DNA of 25,803 nucleotides from a virus (IMGVR_UViG_3300030107_000262:1-25803), one strand, 5' to 3'. Positions 14,113-23,004 are shown, numbered from the stretch's first letter. Translations and numbers: made by a program. The notes: generated by a model from the letters alone, not told the origin.

Positions 14113-16977
14113 ATGGCAACTTATACAAGACAGAGTTCATCAGGAATTGTTGACGGAGGAGTGATTGAGGCTTCTGATTTAAATAATGAATTTAATCAGT
14201 TAGCATCTGCTTTTCTTCAACCTACGTTTGGAGTAGGAACAGCAGGTACTGATATCGTAATGACATTTGACGGAGAAACAAATGATGGTGTTATTACGTG
14301 GATGGAAGATGAAGATTTATTTAAATTTTCTGACGCAATAAATGTTGGTGTTGATGGCACTGGACATGATGTAAAGTTTTTTGGAGATACTTCTGGAAAA
14401 TATTGGTTATGGGATCAGTCGGCAGATGGAGTTGTACAGATTGGAACATTAACCGTAGGAGTTGACGATGCAGGACACGATGTAAAGTTTTTTGGAGATA
14501 CAGCAAGTGCTTATATGTTGTGGGATGCTTCAACGGATGATCTAGTTTTAGCAGGTGCAGCAGGTATTGATCTTGCTGGTGATATAGATGTTGACGGTAC
14601 AGCTAATTTAGATAATACAGATATAGATGGTACACTTGCTGTTGATGGTACAACTATTTCATTAGATGCAACAACATCATTAAACATAGATAATTCTAAT
14701 ACCTCAAATGGTATTACTATAGGTACTGCAACATCTGGTGTACCTATTTCAATCGGACATTCTACTTCTGAAGTAACTATTAATGATAATCTTACTGTTA
14801 CAGGAACTTTAACTTTAGGTTCAGGTGCAGAACTAGCAGAAGCCGAATTAGAAATGCTAGACGGAATTACTGCAGGTACAGTTGCTGCAAGTAAAGCTGT
14901 TGTTGTTGATGCAAATAAAGATGCAGCCAGTTTTAGAAATGTAACTCTAACAGGTGAATTAGATGCTGCAACTTTAGACATATCTGGAGATGCTGATATA
15001 GATGGCACATTAGAAGCAGATGCTATAACTGTAAATGGCACAGCTTTAGCTACATATATTAGAGATACGGTTGGAACTAATATGCTTTCTAGTAATACTG
15101 AAAGTGGTATTACAGTTACTTATGACACAACAAATGATAATATTGATTTTGCAATTGATGCAGCACAAACTGGTATTACTTCTCTATTAGCAACAGATAT
15201 TAAAATTGGTGAAGACGACCAGACAAAAATAGATTTTGAAACAGCTGATGAAATACATTTTTATGCAAATAATGTTGAGCAGGTTTATCTTGGTGATAAT
15301 ATATTTGGCCCACAATCAGATAGTGATGTTGATTTAGGTTCTTCAAGTGTAAGATGGAAAGATGCTTATATTGATACAGTTACAACAACAGGTAATGTTA
15401 CTGTAGGAGGAGATTTAACAGTTACCGGTGATGACATTACTATGGGTACCAATACAAGTGGTGCTGCTTTAATTGCTGACGGAACAAATTTTAATCCTGT
15501 TGTAATTTCTGGAGATATTTCAATTGGTACTGATGGTGTAGCTGCTATTGGTTCTGGGGTTATTGTAGCTGCAGATATTGCTTCTAGTGCAATAGAAACT
15601 GCAAAAATAAATGCTGATGCAGTAACAGGTGCCAAAATAGCAGATGATGCTATTGATTCAGAACACTATGCGGATGGTTCTATAGATACAGCACATATTG
15701 CTGATGATCAAGTTACATTGGCAAAGATGGCAGGTCTTGCAAGAGGTAAGATTATCTATGGAGATTCAAGCGGTAATCCAGCTGCTCTTGCTTTAGGTTC
15801 AAATGGACAGATATTAAAATCTGATGGGACAGATATATCTTGGGGTTCTGCAGCGGGAACAGCAGCTGATGATATAAGTACAGGAGACGGTGCTGTAACT
15901 ATTGCAACATCTTCTGGTAATATAACTATAGATGCACAGGCTGGTGATAGTGATATTATCTTCAAAGGAACTGATGGTAGTTCAGACACTACTTTCTTAA
16001 CTCTTGATGGTAGTGATGCTGGTACTGCTGTATTCAACCATGACATTAGAATAGCAGACGGTGGACAGATTGGTTCTGCCTCAGATGCAGATGCCATAGC
16101 AATCGCTTCAGACGGTGTAGTAACTATGAATCAAATACCAGTGTTCAGTGCTGGTATCAACGTATCTGGTGGTTCGATAGCAGGTACACTTTCTACTGCT
16201 GCACAGGCAAACATTACAAGTTTAGGCACGCTTACAGCATTGACTGTAGATGACGTAGCCATCAATGGTAAAGTAATGACCATGACGGGTTCAACAGATG
16301 ATACTGCTGTATTTACTGTAGGTACAAACGGTACACTGACAGTAGAAACAACAGACACTGCTGCTGCAGCTGCGAACATACAGATAACAGCAGACGGTAC
16401 TGCTGAACTTGCTGGTACTACTGTAACACTAGATTCTGGAGCAGATATAGTACTTGACGCTGCTGGAAATAATGTTACATTTAAATCTGGTGGCACATCA
16501 ATACTAGATTTTAGCAATAGTTCAAGCGATGCTGTAATTACTTCTAGCGTGCAAGATAAGGATATTATATTCAAGGGAGATGATGGCGGTAGTGCTGTAA
16601 CTCCTCTGACTATGGACATGTCTGCAGCTGGTAAGTTGCTGTTGGGTGCTGGTGCTGTGGGCAGTACACAAACAGCTGGTTCTCAAAGTGGTAGTGTAAC
16701 ACTAGACTTTGATACTTATCAAAACTTTGTACTTACAGCGACAGGTAATGTAACTTTAGCTAATCCATCTACAGAATCAGCAGGACAATCTGGTATTATA
16801 GTATTTATTCAAGACGGTACAGGGAGCAGAACATTAAGTACAGGAACAGATTATGAAACTCCAGCAGCAACTGCACTTACAATTAGTACAGCAGCAAATT
16901 CAATCGATGTGATTCCGTATTTTGTATCTGCATCAAACTCAATAAAATTAGGAGCACCACAACTTGCATTTGGATAG
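14113..16977 (+). CDS. Long repetitive tail fibre protein
   Basis: A 954-residue protein rich in Thr, Ser, Gly, Asp and Ala, with almost continuous short beta-strand repeats typical of a trimeric fibre shaft. The N-terminus (GIVDGGVIEASDLNNEF, 11-27) resembles the attachment start of many marine phage fibres. Residues 78-147 hold two copies of a 37-residue repeat containing GHDVKFFGDT (84-93 and 121-130). Then come dozens of DG/LDGT-type repeats and AELEMLDGITAGTVAASKAV (about 240-259). The C-terminal domain, from GSVTLDFDTYQNFVLTATGN to the end with GLIVFIQDG-like and LGAPQLAFG segments, is a familiar fibre tip. No chaperone (peptidase S74) domain is visible. It starts 1 nt after the nozzle gene stop. 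It should bind the host surface or present the downstream adhesins. Confidence 0.85.
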   Translation: MATYTRQSSSGIVDGGVIEASDLNNEFNQLASAFLQPTFGVGTAGTDIVMTFDGETNDGVITWMEDEDLFKFSDAINVGVDGTGHDVKFFGDTSGKYWLWDQSADGVVQIGTLTVGVDDAGHDVKFFGDTASAYMLWDASTDDLVLAGAAGIDLAGDIDVDGTANLDNTDIDGTLAVDGTTISLDATTSLNIDNSNTSNGITIGTATSGVPISIGHSTSEVTINDNLTVTGTLTLGSGAELAEAELEMLDGITAGTVAASKAVVVDANKDAASFRNVTLTGELDAATLDISGDADIDGTLEADAITVNGTALATYIRDTVGTNMLSSNTESGITVTYDTTNDNIDFAIDAAQTGITSLLATDIKIGEDDQTKIDFETADEIHFYANNVEQVYLGDNIFGPQSDSDVDLGSSSVRWKDAYIDTVTTTGNVTVGGDLTVTGDDITMGTNTSGAALIADGTNFNPVVISGDISIGTDGVAAIGSGVIVAADIASSAIETAKINADAVTGAKIADDAIDSEHYADGSIDTAHIADDQVTLAKMAGLARGKIIYGDSSGNPAALALGSNGQILKSDGTDISWGSAAGTAADDISTGDGAVTIATSSGNITIDAQAGDSDIIFKGTDGSSDTTFLTLDGSDAGTAVFNHDIRIADGGQIGSASDADAIAIASDGVVTMNQIPVFSAGINVSGGSIAGTLSTAAQANITSLGTLTALTVDDVAINGKVMTMTGSTDDTAVFTVGTNGTLTVETTDTAAAAANIQITADGTAELAGTTVTLDSGADIVLDAAGNNVTFKSGGTSILDFSNSSSDAVITSSVQDKDIIFKGDDGGSAVTPLTMDMSAAGKLLLGAGAVGSTQTAGSQSGSVTLDFDTYQNFVLTATGNVTLANPSTESAGQSGIIVFIQDGTGSRTLSTGTDYETPAATALTISTAANSIDVIPYFVSASNSIKLGAPQLAFG
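14368..14501 (+). repeat. Direct repeat within the fibre gene (111-nt period)
   Basis: The sequence beginning GATGTAAAGTTTTTTGGAGA is identical over 23 nt at 14368-14390 and 14479-14501, a 111-nt (37-codon) period. Flanking codons encode similar residues but have diverged, so this is an older module duplication than the DNA identity alone suggests, or one kept by selection. Confidence 0.85.
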
Positions 16978-16986
16978 GATAAATAT

Positions 16987-17796
16987 ATGTTAAACAGCGA
17001 ATTATGGAACAAACCAACAAGTGCTAGTGGATTCTATAACCATCAAATTCAGAACTCAATGCGATTTGATAAAGCTGATGCAACTTCTTTGAAACTTGAT
17101 TTAAGTTCAGCAGGTGACAGAACATCTTGGGCATTTTCTACTTGGTTGAAATTTGGACTACTTAATAGTTCAGATAGTGGTGATAATGGTTATTCAACAA
17201 TATTTGGAAGTGGTAGAGCAGGACAATATGATTATATTGCTTTTTATGCAATTGATATGCACATATATTGGCAAGATTATCTGGGAGGTAGTACACCTCC
17301 TTACGGAATAACAAACGCACAGTTTCGTGATACAACCGGCTGGTATCATTTGGTATTCATTTGGGACTCAGATGATGGCACAGAAGCAGATAGAGCAAGA
17401 CTTTATATAAACGGAACTAGATATTCAAGTTATAGTGGAAGTAGAGCAGTGGGTTCAGGTGACACAAGTGATATAAACAACTCTGGTCGTGACCATGTGA
17501 TAGGAGATAGTGCAGTGGGAGATGGTAAATTATTTGATGGATATCTCGCAGAAACTATGTTTATAGATGGTGGAGCAGAAGCTTTTACAGCAGAAACTTT
17601 TGGTGAAACTAAAAATGGAGTTTGGATACCTAAAGCATATAGTGGTTCTTTTGGTTCAAACGGCTTTCATCTTAAATATGAAGACTCTAGTAATTTAGGC
17701 ACTGACAGTAGTGGTAATGGAAACAATTTTACAGTTGCTAACGCAGGCACAGACCATCAAGTTATTGATACACCTACTAATGGAGCAGGGAGTTAA
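16987..17796 (+). CDS. LamG / concanavalin-like adhesin (N-terminal part of a split protein)
   Basis: A 269-residue protein with a concanavalin A-like (LamG, jelly-roll) pattern: SMRFDKADATSLKLDL (25-40), TSWAFSTWLKFG, TTGWYHLVFIWDSDDG, RARLYINGTRYSSYSG and FDGYLAETMFIDGG. This fold commonly binds glycans and is frequent at the end of marine phage tail fibres. It ends with DSSGNGNNFTVANAG and DTPTNGAGS. In related proteins as I recall them, the same DSSGNGN...D-S/T-PTN stretch leads straight into the NFAT start of an SPRY-like domain; here a TAA at 17794-17796 intervenes and the next gene opens 2 nt later with that very sequence. So this appears to be one half of an adhesin encoded by two genes. 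It is preceded by the fibre gene. Confidence 0.78.
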   Translation: MLNSELWNKPTSASGFYNHQIQNSMRFDKADATSLKLDLSSAGDRTSWAFSTWLKFGLLNSSDSGDNGYSTIFGSGRAGQYDYIAFYAIDMHIYWQDYLGGSTPPYGITNAQFRDTTGWYHLVFIWDSDDGTEADRARLYINGTRYSSYSGSRAVGSGDTSDINNSGRDHVIGDSAVGDGKLFDGYLAETMFIDGGAEAFTAETFGETKNGVWIPKAYSGSFGSNGFHLKYEDSSNLGTDSSGNGNNFTVANAGTDHQVIDTPTNGAGS

Positions 17797-17798
17797 GT

Positions 17799-19418
17799 AT
17801 GTCAAGTAACACAAATTTTGCAACAATAGGTAGTTTAGAGAAAAATACTGGTGGCTTTACATTTAGTCAAGGTAATTTAAAATATTCAGTAAGCACTAAT
17901 AATAGAGGTTTTATTTGTTCAGCAGGTTTTCCAGATACAGGTAAGTGGTACTATGAGATGTATATAATAGGAGTTGGTGGAAGTGAAGACCAAGTTTTTA
18001 TAGGTGTGTGTAACCCAGACACAATGAGAGCAAATCTTACTCAAAGTAGAGGTGGAGCACAAGGTAGTTATGGAGGTTATGTTTTTGATAATTATGATGG
18101 TAAAGCATATTTAAATGGTACAGGTCAATCTGCTGATAGTATTGGTAATTTTAGAAGTTTTCCTCAAAAAGTTGGTATTTTAGTTAATAGAGATGATGAT
18201 GAAATTAAATGGACTTTGAATGGAAGTGATTTAAGTTCTGCTTATACCATACCGACAGGCCCTTTATATCCATACATAGGTAGTGGAGGTGGTTCAACAG
18301 AAGCATCAGGAGTATTTAATTTTGGACAAGATTCTACATTTGGTGGAGCTATAAGTGCAGGAGGTAATTCTGATTCAAATGGTTTTGGAGATTTTACTTT
18401 TTCTGTGCCTTCTAATTATGTTGCGTTAGCATCAGCTAACTTACCTATATCAGATGATATAGACCCTGCTGAAGAAAAAGGACCAAATACACATTTTGAT
18501 GTAGTTACTTATACAGGTAATGGAAGTACACAAAGTATAACATCTTTAGGATTTCAACCTGATTGGACTTTAATTAAAAATAGAGCAAGTGGTGATTGGT
18601 GTAATCAAAATAGTTCATTAGGTGTAGGTAAGGTACAATTATGGAATGATGATGGTGGAGTAGCAGATGATGATGATTGTGTTACAGCGTTTAATAGTAA
18701 TGGTTTTTCATTAGGAGACGATAGTAAAGTTAATACAAGTAGTGCTAATTACGTAGCTTATTGTTGGAAAAAAAGTGCTGCTGCAGGATTAGATATTGTT
18801 ACTTATTCTGGTGGTGGTGGCTCACAAGCAGTTAGTCATAGTTTAGGTGCTACTCCTGATTGTATATTTATTATGTTAAATACTGGGTCTGCTTGGGATA
18901 GTATTATGTATTTAAACTCTCCACATATGGGAACCTCTTATGGTATATTTCCTACACTAACTAATGCTAGACAAAACTCAACTTATGTGTCTGCAACTAC
19001 TTCAAGTAATTTTACAGTTACAACTTCTGCTGATACAAGTGGAAGAACATACTTTGCTTATGTTTTAAAATCAATAGAAGGGTTTAGTAAGTTTGGAGAA
19101 TATATTGCAAATGCTGATGCTGATGGGCCTTTTACATATCTAGGATTTAGACCTCGTTTATTAATTATTAAAGCATTAGAATCAGGACAAACATGGTTTT
19201 TTTATGATACAGCTAGGTCAACATCTAATCCTGTAAATAGATATTTATATGGGCAAAGAGATTTAGCAGAAGATACAGCAGGTTCAATAGATATAGACTT
19301 TTTAGCATCTGGATTTAAAATCAGGAATAGCAGGTCTGATACAAACAGTTCTTCTGGTGATGCTTATGCTTACTTAGCTTGGGCTGACGTACCATACAAA
19401 TACAATAACACATTCTAA
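17799..19418 (+). CDS. SPRY-like adhesin with three tandem beta-rich repeats
   Basis: A 539-residue protein. Residues 1-215 look like an SPRY-type beta sandwich (GKWYYEMYIIGVG at 48-60, KVGILVNRDDDEIKWTLNG at 124-142, GPLYPYIGSG). Residues about 232-530 hold three diverged copies of a roughly 95-residue domain. Each begins with a (D)VVTYTGNGS- or GEYIANADA-like strand, continues with GFQPDWTLIK / GATPDCIFIM / GFRPRLLIIK, and ends with YVAYCWK / YFAYVLK / YAYLAWA. No enzyme motif is seen. The start is 2 nt after the LamG gene stop, without its own clear Shine-Dalgarno, so translation probably depends on the upstream gene. Likely a receptor-binding protein at the tail, acting together with the LamG protein. 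Confidence 0.75.
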   Translation: MSSNTNFATIGSLEKNTGGFTFSQGNLKYSVSTNNRGFICSAGFPDTGKWYYEMYIIGVGGSEDQVFIGVCNPDTMRANLTQSRGGAQGSYGGYVFDNYDGKAYLNGTGQSADSIGNFRSFPQKVGILVNRDDDEIKWTLNGSDLSSAYTIPTGPLYPYIGSGGGSTEASGVFNFGQDSTFGGAISAGGNSDSNGFGDFTFSVPSNYVALASANLPISDDIDPAEEKGPNTHFDVVTYTGNGSTQSITSLGFQPDWTLIKNRASGDWCNQNSSLGVGKVQLWNDDGGVADDDDCVTAFNSNGFSLGDDSKVNTSSANYVAYCWKKSAAAGLDIVTYSGGGGSQAVSHSLGATPDCIFIMLNTGSAWDSIMYLNSPHMGTSYGIFPTLTNARQNSTYVSATTSSNFTVTTSADTSGRTYFAYVLKSIEGFSKFGEYIANADADGPFTYLGFRPRLLIIKALESGQTWFFYDTARSTSNPVNRYLYGQRDLAEDTAGSIDIDFLASGFKIRNSRSDTNSSSGDAYAYLAWADVPYKYNNTF

Positions 19419-19429
19419 AGGAGAAAAAT

Positions 19430-20065
19430 ATGTGGGCTTATGTAACAGGAAATACTATACAGGAAATAATTAGGTTTCCTAAAAGTATGGTAATTAACAA
19501 TGTACGACATCCACGAACTATATTTACAGCGTGGACATGGTCAGAATTGAATGCTGTAGGTATATATACTGTAGAGGCAGGAACTCAAGGAGATGACAGG
19601 TTTGAAATTACTTCACAGCCTACGTATGCATTTGATAGTTCTAATAAGAAAGTTACAACTACCTATACGAAAACTAATAGGGCACTTGCAGACAGCAACG
19701 CTGTTGATGAGAGTGGCAATCCTGTGCTAGACGATCACGATAATCAGATAGTAATACTTGGTTTGAAGTCCGTAGCTAAGAACAAGTGCAAGACAACAGC
19801 AAATGAATTGATAAGGAGATTTAATTGGTTAGTAGAAAGATATACATATGATAACAGTAAAACAATTCCTAGTGCAGTATCCACTTACGTTACAAATGTT
19901 AGAAATAGTTGCACTTCTATTTGCAATGCCATTGACAATAGTGCTAATATGGCTGCTTTCAAGGCATTACATAATGATACATATGACAGTGATGGGGTTC
20001 TTACAGCAGTTGCTACGGTTAATAACTGGCCTGATGACTATAATGTTAAAACTTATGAGAGGTAA
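19430..20065 (+). CDS. Tail-fibre accessory or assembly protein
   Basis: A 211-residue protein with a strong ribosome-binding site AAAGGAG before the ATG. The N-terminal part (1-60) contains VRHPRTIFTAWTWSELNAVG (25-44), a pattern seen in proteins encoded directly after marine phage fibre genes. Residues 95-110 are DESGNPVLDDHDNQIVIL, an acidic, turn-rich stretch. Residues 112-175 are helical (KCKTTANELIRRFNWLVERY), and the end is VATVNNWPDDYNVKTYER. The layout (small N-terminal beta domain, helical C-terminal half) fits a fibre assembly chaperone or a short tail appendage. There is no signal peptide. The exact family is not certain. Confidence 0.6.
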   Translation: MWAYVTGNTIQEIIRFPKSMVINNVRHPRTIFTAWTWSELNAVGIYTVEAGTQGDDRFEITSQPTYAFDSSNKKVTTTYTKTNRALADSNAVDESGNPVLDDHDNQIVILGLKSVAKNKCKTTANELIRRFNWLVERYTYDNSKTIPSAVSTYVTNVRNSCTSICNAIDNSANMAAFKALHNDTYDSDGVLTAVATVNNWPDDYNVKTYER

Positions 20066-20072
20066 ATAAAAT

Positions 20073-20384
20073 ATGAAAAAGTATATCTTATATTCAGTTA
20101 TACTCCACATGCTGTTTTTAACACTATCATATTGTGCTGTTGCTAATGATATTATAAAAAGAAAAATCACAATGGAATATACCTGTGCAGAAAGAAACTT
20201 TGCAGTTAGTGATTTAAACAACAGATTAGAACTTACAAGGACAGCCTTTGCAGTGACTTCTAATAATAGTGTTATAGAAATATATACAAATAAGTATAGA
20301 GGCAATTGGTTAATCATGGTAACAGGAACAGATAAAGTTACCTGTGGGCTCATGGGCGGACAACAAGAATTTATATTTGAATAA
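20073..20384 (+). CDS. Small secreted protein
   Basis: A 103-residue protein with a clear N-terminal signal sequence: MKKYILYSVILHMLFLTLSY, then CAVAND with a likely signal peptidase I site after AVA (residue 25). The Cys21 context (LSYC) does not fit a lipobox, so lipoprotein processing is unlikely. The mature part is about 78 residues with two cysteines (Cys38 and Cys91) that could form a disulfide in the periplasm, and ends in NWLIMVTGTDKVTCGLMGGQ, a beta-rich stretch. Small exported proteins of similar ending (WxI-x-x-GT-x-x-x-C-x-L-x-x-G) are familiar in marine phages without known function. A role in superinfection exclusion or lysis is possible but unproven. Confidence 0.7.
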   Translation: MKKYILYSVILHMLFLTLSYCAVANDIIKRKITMEYTCAERNFAVSDLNNRLELTRTAFAVTSNNSVIEIYTNKYRGNWLIMVTGTDKVTCGLMGGQQEFIFE

Positions 20385-20400
20385 CAAAAAGGAAAAATTA

Positions 20401-20637
20401 ATGGAACTAGACCCTACTATGATATGGAATCTCGTACTGACGTTGATCGTAGCACCTTTTGCTTGGGCATTCTCTAAGATGTTTCAAGAAGTAAAGCGAC
20501 TGCAGATTCTACTTAATTTAACTAGAGAAGAATATGCGAAGAGAAGTGATGTACAGCTAGAAGTGAAGGAAGTTATTTCACATCTGCAAAGATTAGAAGA
20601 TAAAATAGATAGGTTTATAGAGAGGAATAGGAGTTAG
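20401..20637 (+). CDS. Small membrane protein with C-terminal coiled coil
   Basis: I choose ATG 20401 (78 residues) because it has AAAAGGAAAAA just upstream and starts with a natural N-terminus, MELDPTMIWN. An in-frame ATG at 20344 would add 19 residues overlapping the previous gene and lacks such a site. One membrane segment spans about 8-24 (IWNLVLTLIVAPFAWAF). The rest is charged and helical with heptad pattern (EVKRLQILLNLTREEYAKR and VKEVISHLQRLEDKIDRFIE). This shape (one N-terminal transmembrane helix plus coiled coil) resembles i-spanins or small phage membrane-anchored proteins. The neighbouring secreted protein is not an evident lipoprotein, so a spanin pair is not supported. Function unknown. 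Confidence 0.7.
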   Translation: MELDPTMIWNLVLTLIVAPFAWAFSKMFQEVKRLQILLNLTREEYAKRSDVQLEVKEVISHLQRLEDKIDRFIERNRS

Positions 20638-20639
20638 AC

Positions 20640-22217
20640 ATGGCTAGATTATCACAATTACAAATGAACTTAGGAGGTGCTATTTCTAAAATAAAAAAAC
20701 CTAAAAAGTTACAGGCAGGGGGAACAGCAGCTCAAGATTTACCTACTACTACAGGAGGAGTAGGTACTTCTAATGTACAGCAATCAGGTGAAGTAACAGG
20801 TTTTCCAAGCGTTACTTCTACACAAGCAAGTCAAGCACAGGTTACAGATCAACCTGCTGTAAGTCCTATATCTGGAGTAAGGCCCCAAATGAAAGTAGGT
20901 TTGACAGAGGGAGAACAGGTAGCTCCTGTTGCTACTACTATAAACACTGATGAATTAGTTGATTTTGGTCAGTCTAACATGACTCAGCTACCTACTAATC
21001 CTACAATAACAACAACAGGTGCAATAGCAAAAGACGTTAGCTCTCCTACAGCTATGACAGCAAACACTTATAGTGCTTACACACAGGCAAACACTCCTCA
21101 AGCTGCCGCTGCTCAAGGAACAGTTTCTCCTTCTTCATTAGTAGGAGACCCTACTGAGTTTGCAAAAACAGCTGCTGTTATGGGTACAGTATCAAATGAA
21201 GCTGTAGCAGCTAACGTTACGGGAGAGGTATCTAATTTAGGAACAATAAAGGGGCAAATAGAATCATTGTATGCAGCTATGGATAATGGTGAAGCTCTTC
21301 CAGCATGGGCTGCACCTGCTGTACGTAAAGTAAATGCAATTATGCAACAAAGAGGTTTAGGTGCATCATCAATGGCTGCTGCTGCAATTACGCAAGCTAT
21401 TTATGAATCTGCCATACCAATTGCTGCACAGGATGCAAAAACATATTCTGCAGTTGACTTACAAAATTTAAGTAATCAACAACAAACAACTTTGCAAAAT
21501 GCTATGACATATGCGGCTATGGATAAAGCTAATATGAGTGCTAGGCTGCAAGCTGCTGTAGACAATGCAAAAGCATTTTTAACTGTAGATGTTAAAAATA
21601 TGGATAATTCTCAAAAAGTTAATGAAATAAATCAACAAACAAATGTGCAAAAAATGTTAAGCGATGTATCACAAGAAAATGCTTCTAGACAATTTAATGC
21701 TAAGACACAAAATGAAGTAGATGAGTTTTTTGCAGAACTGGGAGCACAGATAGGAAATGCTAACAACAACCGTGCAGCTTCTATATCACAGGTAAATGCT
21801 GACCAAGCAAATGCTATGAACAGGTTTATGGCACAGATGCAGGACAGTAGAGATAAATTTAATGCGAACATGGCTAATCAAATATTACAATCAAATGCCT
21901 TGTGGAGAAGAGAATCAAACACTAGAGACACTGCTACACAAAACGAAACGAACAGAATAAATGCACAGAATTTATTAAATTTAACTGCACAGGCACAGGC
22001 TAATTTATGGCAGAGGTATAGAGATGAAGCATCTTGGGTGATGTCTGCTAGTGAAAGTAATATACAAAGAGCTCATCAATCTGCTATGATTGCACAAGAA
22101 GCAGAAGCTCAATCTGAATTTTATGATAAACAATTTAAAGATTCTGTTGCTACTTCTGTAGGCACAGCTTCTTACAATTTACTATTAGAACCTGTTTTAA
22201 AAAACTGGCTAAAATAA
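20640..22217 (+). CDS. Internal virion (ejection) protein
   Basis: A 525-residue protein very rich in Ala, Gln, Asn and Thr. Residues 1-200 are low-complexity. Residues 200-270 include ALPAWAAPAVRKVNAIM and QRGLGASSMAAAAITQAIYE (238-257), a segment I associate with internal virion proteins of marine podoviruses. From 265 to the C-terminus it is predicted to be one long helical region with repeated NA, NQ and QA pairs (for example NADQANAMNRFMAQMQDSRD). Such proteins sit in the capsid core and leave with the DNA, forming a conduit through the envelope. RBS AGGAG at 20629-20633 lies in the end of the previous gene. The role is inferred from composition and gene order after the tail genes. Confidence 0.68.
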   Translation: MARLSQLQMNLGGAISKIKKPKKLQAGGTAAQDLPTTTGGVGTSNVQQSGEVTGFPSVTSTQASQAQVTDQPAVSPISGVRPQMKVGLTEGEQVAPVATTINTDELVDFGQSNMTQLPTNPTITTTGAIAKDVSSPTAMTANTYSAYTQANTPQAAAAQGTVSPSSLVGDPTEFAKTAAVMGTVSNEAVAANVTGEVSNLGTIKGQIESLYAAMDNGEALPAWAAPAVRKVNAIMQQRGLGASSMAAAAITQAIYESAIPIAAQDAKTYSAVDLQNLSNQQQTTLQNAMTYAAMDKANMSARLQAAVDNAKAFLTVDVKNMDNSQKVNEINQQTNVQKMLSDVSQENASRQFNAKTQNEVDEFFAELGAQIGNANNNRAASISQVNADQANAMNRFMAQMQDSRDKFNANMANQILQSNALWRRESNTRDTATQNETNRINAQNLLNLTAQAQANLWQRYRDEASWVMSASESNIQRAHQSAMIAQEAEAQSEFYDKQFKDSVATSVGTASYNLLLEPVLKNWLK

Positions 22218-22232
22218 TACAAGGAGAAAATT

Positions 22233-23000
22233 ATGTCTTTAAGAAATTCTATGAATCAAATGTTTAGGGATGCAGAATTAGGCTACATGGCTACTGACGA
22301 TCCTGAAAAATTAAAACAATACAGTGTAGGAAATTTTGATGATATAGACGATCAAGATGATCTTCCTAGATTTTATACAGGAGGCCCTATTAAAGAAAGA
22401 TACGGTGACTATGCGTATAAAGGTAGAACATACCAAAGTCGTAATGTAGTTTCTGCACCTAGTTCTTATCACAGTCCTAAACCGGCACCTCGTGGTTTTT
22501 TAGAAACTGTAGGCAGTGCTGCAAAGATAGCTTTTGGCTATGCAAAAGAAGCGTATAATGGTTTAAAAAACTTTATGCAAAAACCATCTGTTAAAGAGCT
22601 ATATACAGATTTAAAAAATATATACAGAGATTATTATTTTGATGATGAGGATAATTTTAATGAAGATAAATTATTTGGAGGATCACCTACTCCTTCACAG
22701 TTTGCAGAAAAGTTTGTTCCATCATCAGCAAGAGCTAGGGGGGTAGCACAAGGACAACAGTTTACAGCTAAAGATGTTTCGGGAGGAAGAAGAATTTCTC
22801 CTGTTCAAAACGCCATAGCTCATGCAGCAGGCAATGCAAATATTAATAAAAGTATGGCTGCTTTAATTATGTCTAACAAAATAGACACTACCTTAGCTAA
22901 CTTACCAGTGATAAATACAGGTATTAACGTGGCTAAAAAAGTACAATATTATAGCGGAGACCCAACAAAGGCAGCGCCAGTAGTAAATAAAATAGGATAG
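22233..23000 (+). CDS. Hypothetical virion-associated protein
   Basis: A 255-residue protein preceded by AAGGAGA. It begins MSLRNSMNQMFRDAELGYMA, then an acidic stretch (NFDDIDDQDDLPRF), a Tyr/Pro-rich region (residues 49-85) and a charged helical middle with VKELYTDLKNIYRDYYFDDE (119-138). The C-terminal third (about 170-250) is Ala/Asn-rich and helical with KDVSGGRRISPVQNAIAHAA. There is no signal peptide or catalytic motif. It lies between a probable internal virion protein and two further unknowns, in the block where podoviruses encode core or ejection proteins, so the same role is likely, but I do not recognise the family. Confidence 0.6.
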   Translation: MSLRNSMNQMFRDAELGYMATDDPEKLKQYSVGNFDDIDDQDDLPRFYTGGPIKERYGDYAYKGRTYQSRNVVSAPSSYHSPKPAPRGFLETVGSAAKIAFGYAKEAYNGLKNFMQKPSVKELYTDLKNIYRDYYFDDEDNFNEDKLFGGSPTPSQFAEKFVPSSARARGVAQGQQFTAKDVSGGRRISPVQNAIAHAAGNANINKSMAALIMSNKIDTTLANLPVINTGINVAKKVQYYSGDPTKAAPVVNKIG

Positions 23001-23004
23001 AAAT

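Noticed and set aside
14511-15041. 176-codon open frame on the minus strand inside the fibre gene
   Set aside because: It and other minus-strand frames in the fibre gene (15366-15635, 15756-16097, 16131-16619) are Ser/Val/Pro-rich antisense readings of repetitive Thr/Ala/Gly/Asp codons, without ribosome-binding sites.
17781-17801. Programmed -1 frameshift joining the LamG and SPRY-like genes
   Set aside because: The window open in both frames is short and holds no X-XXY-YYZ slippery heptamer; stop-start coupling explains the layout better.
19848-20069. 73-codon open frame in another frame at the end of the fibre accessory gene
   Set aside because: It is wholly within a well-supported gene, has no ribosome-binding site, and its Leu/Met-rich sequence looks like a frame shadow.
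20344-20400. Longer start for the small membrane protein at ATG 20344
   Set aside because: It would overlap the secreted-protein gene by 41 nt without a ribosome-binding site; ATG 20401 has AAAAGGAAAAA upstream and a natural N-terminus.
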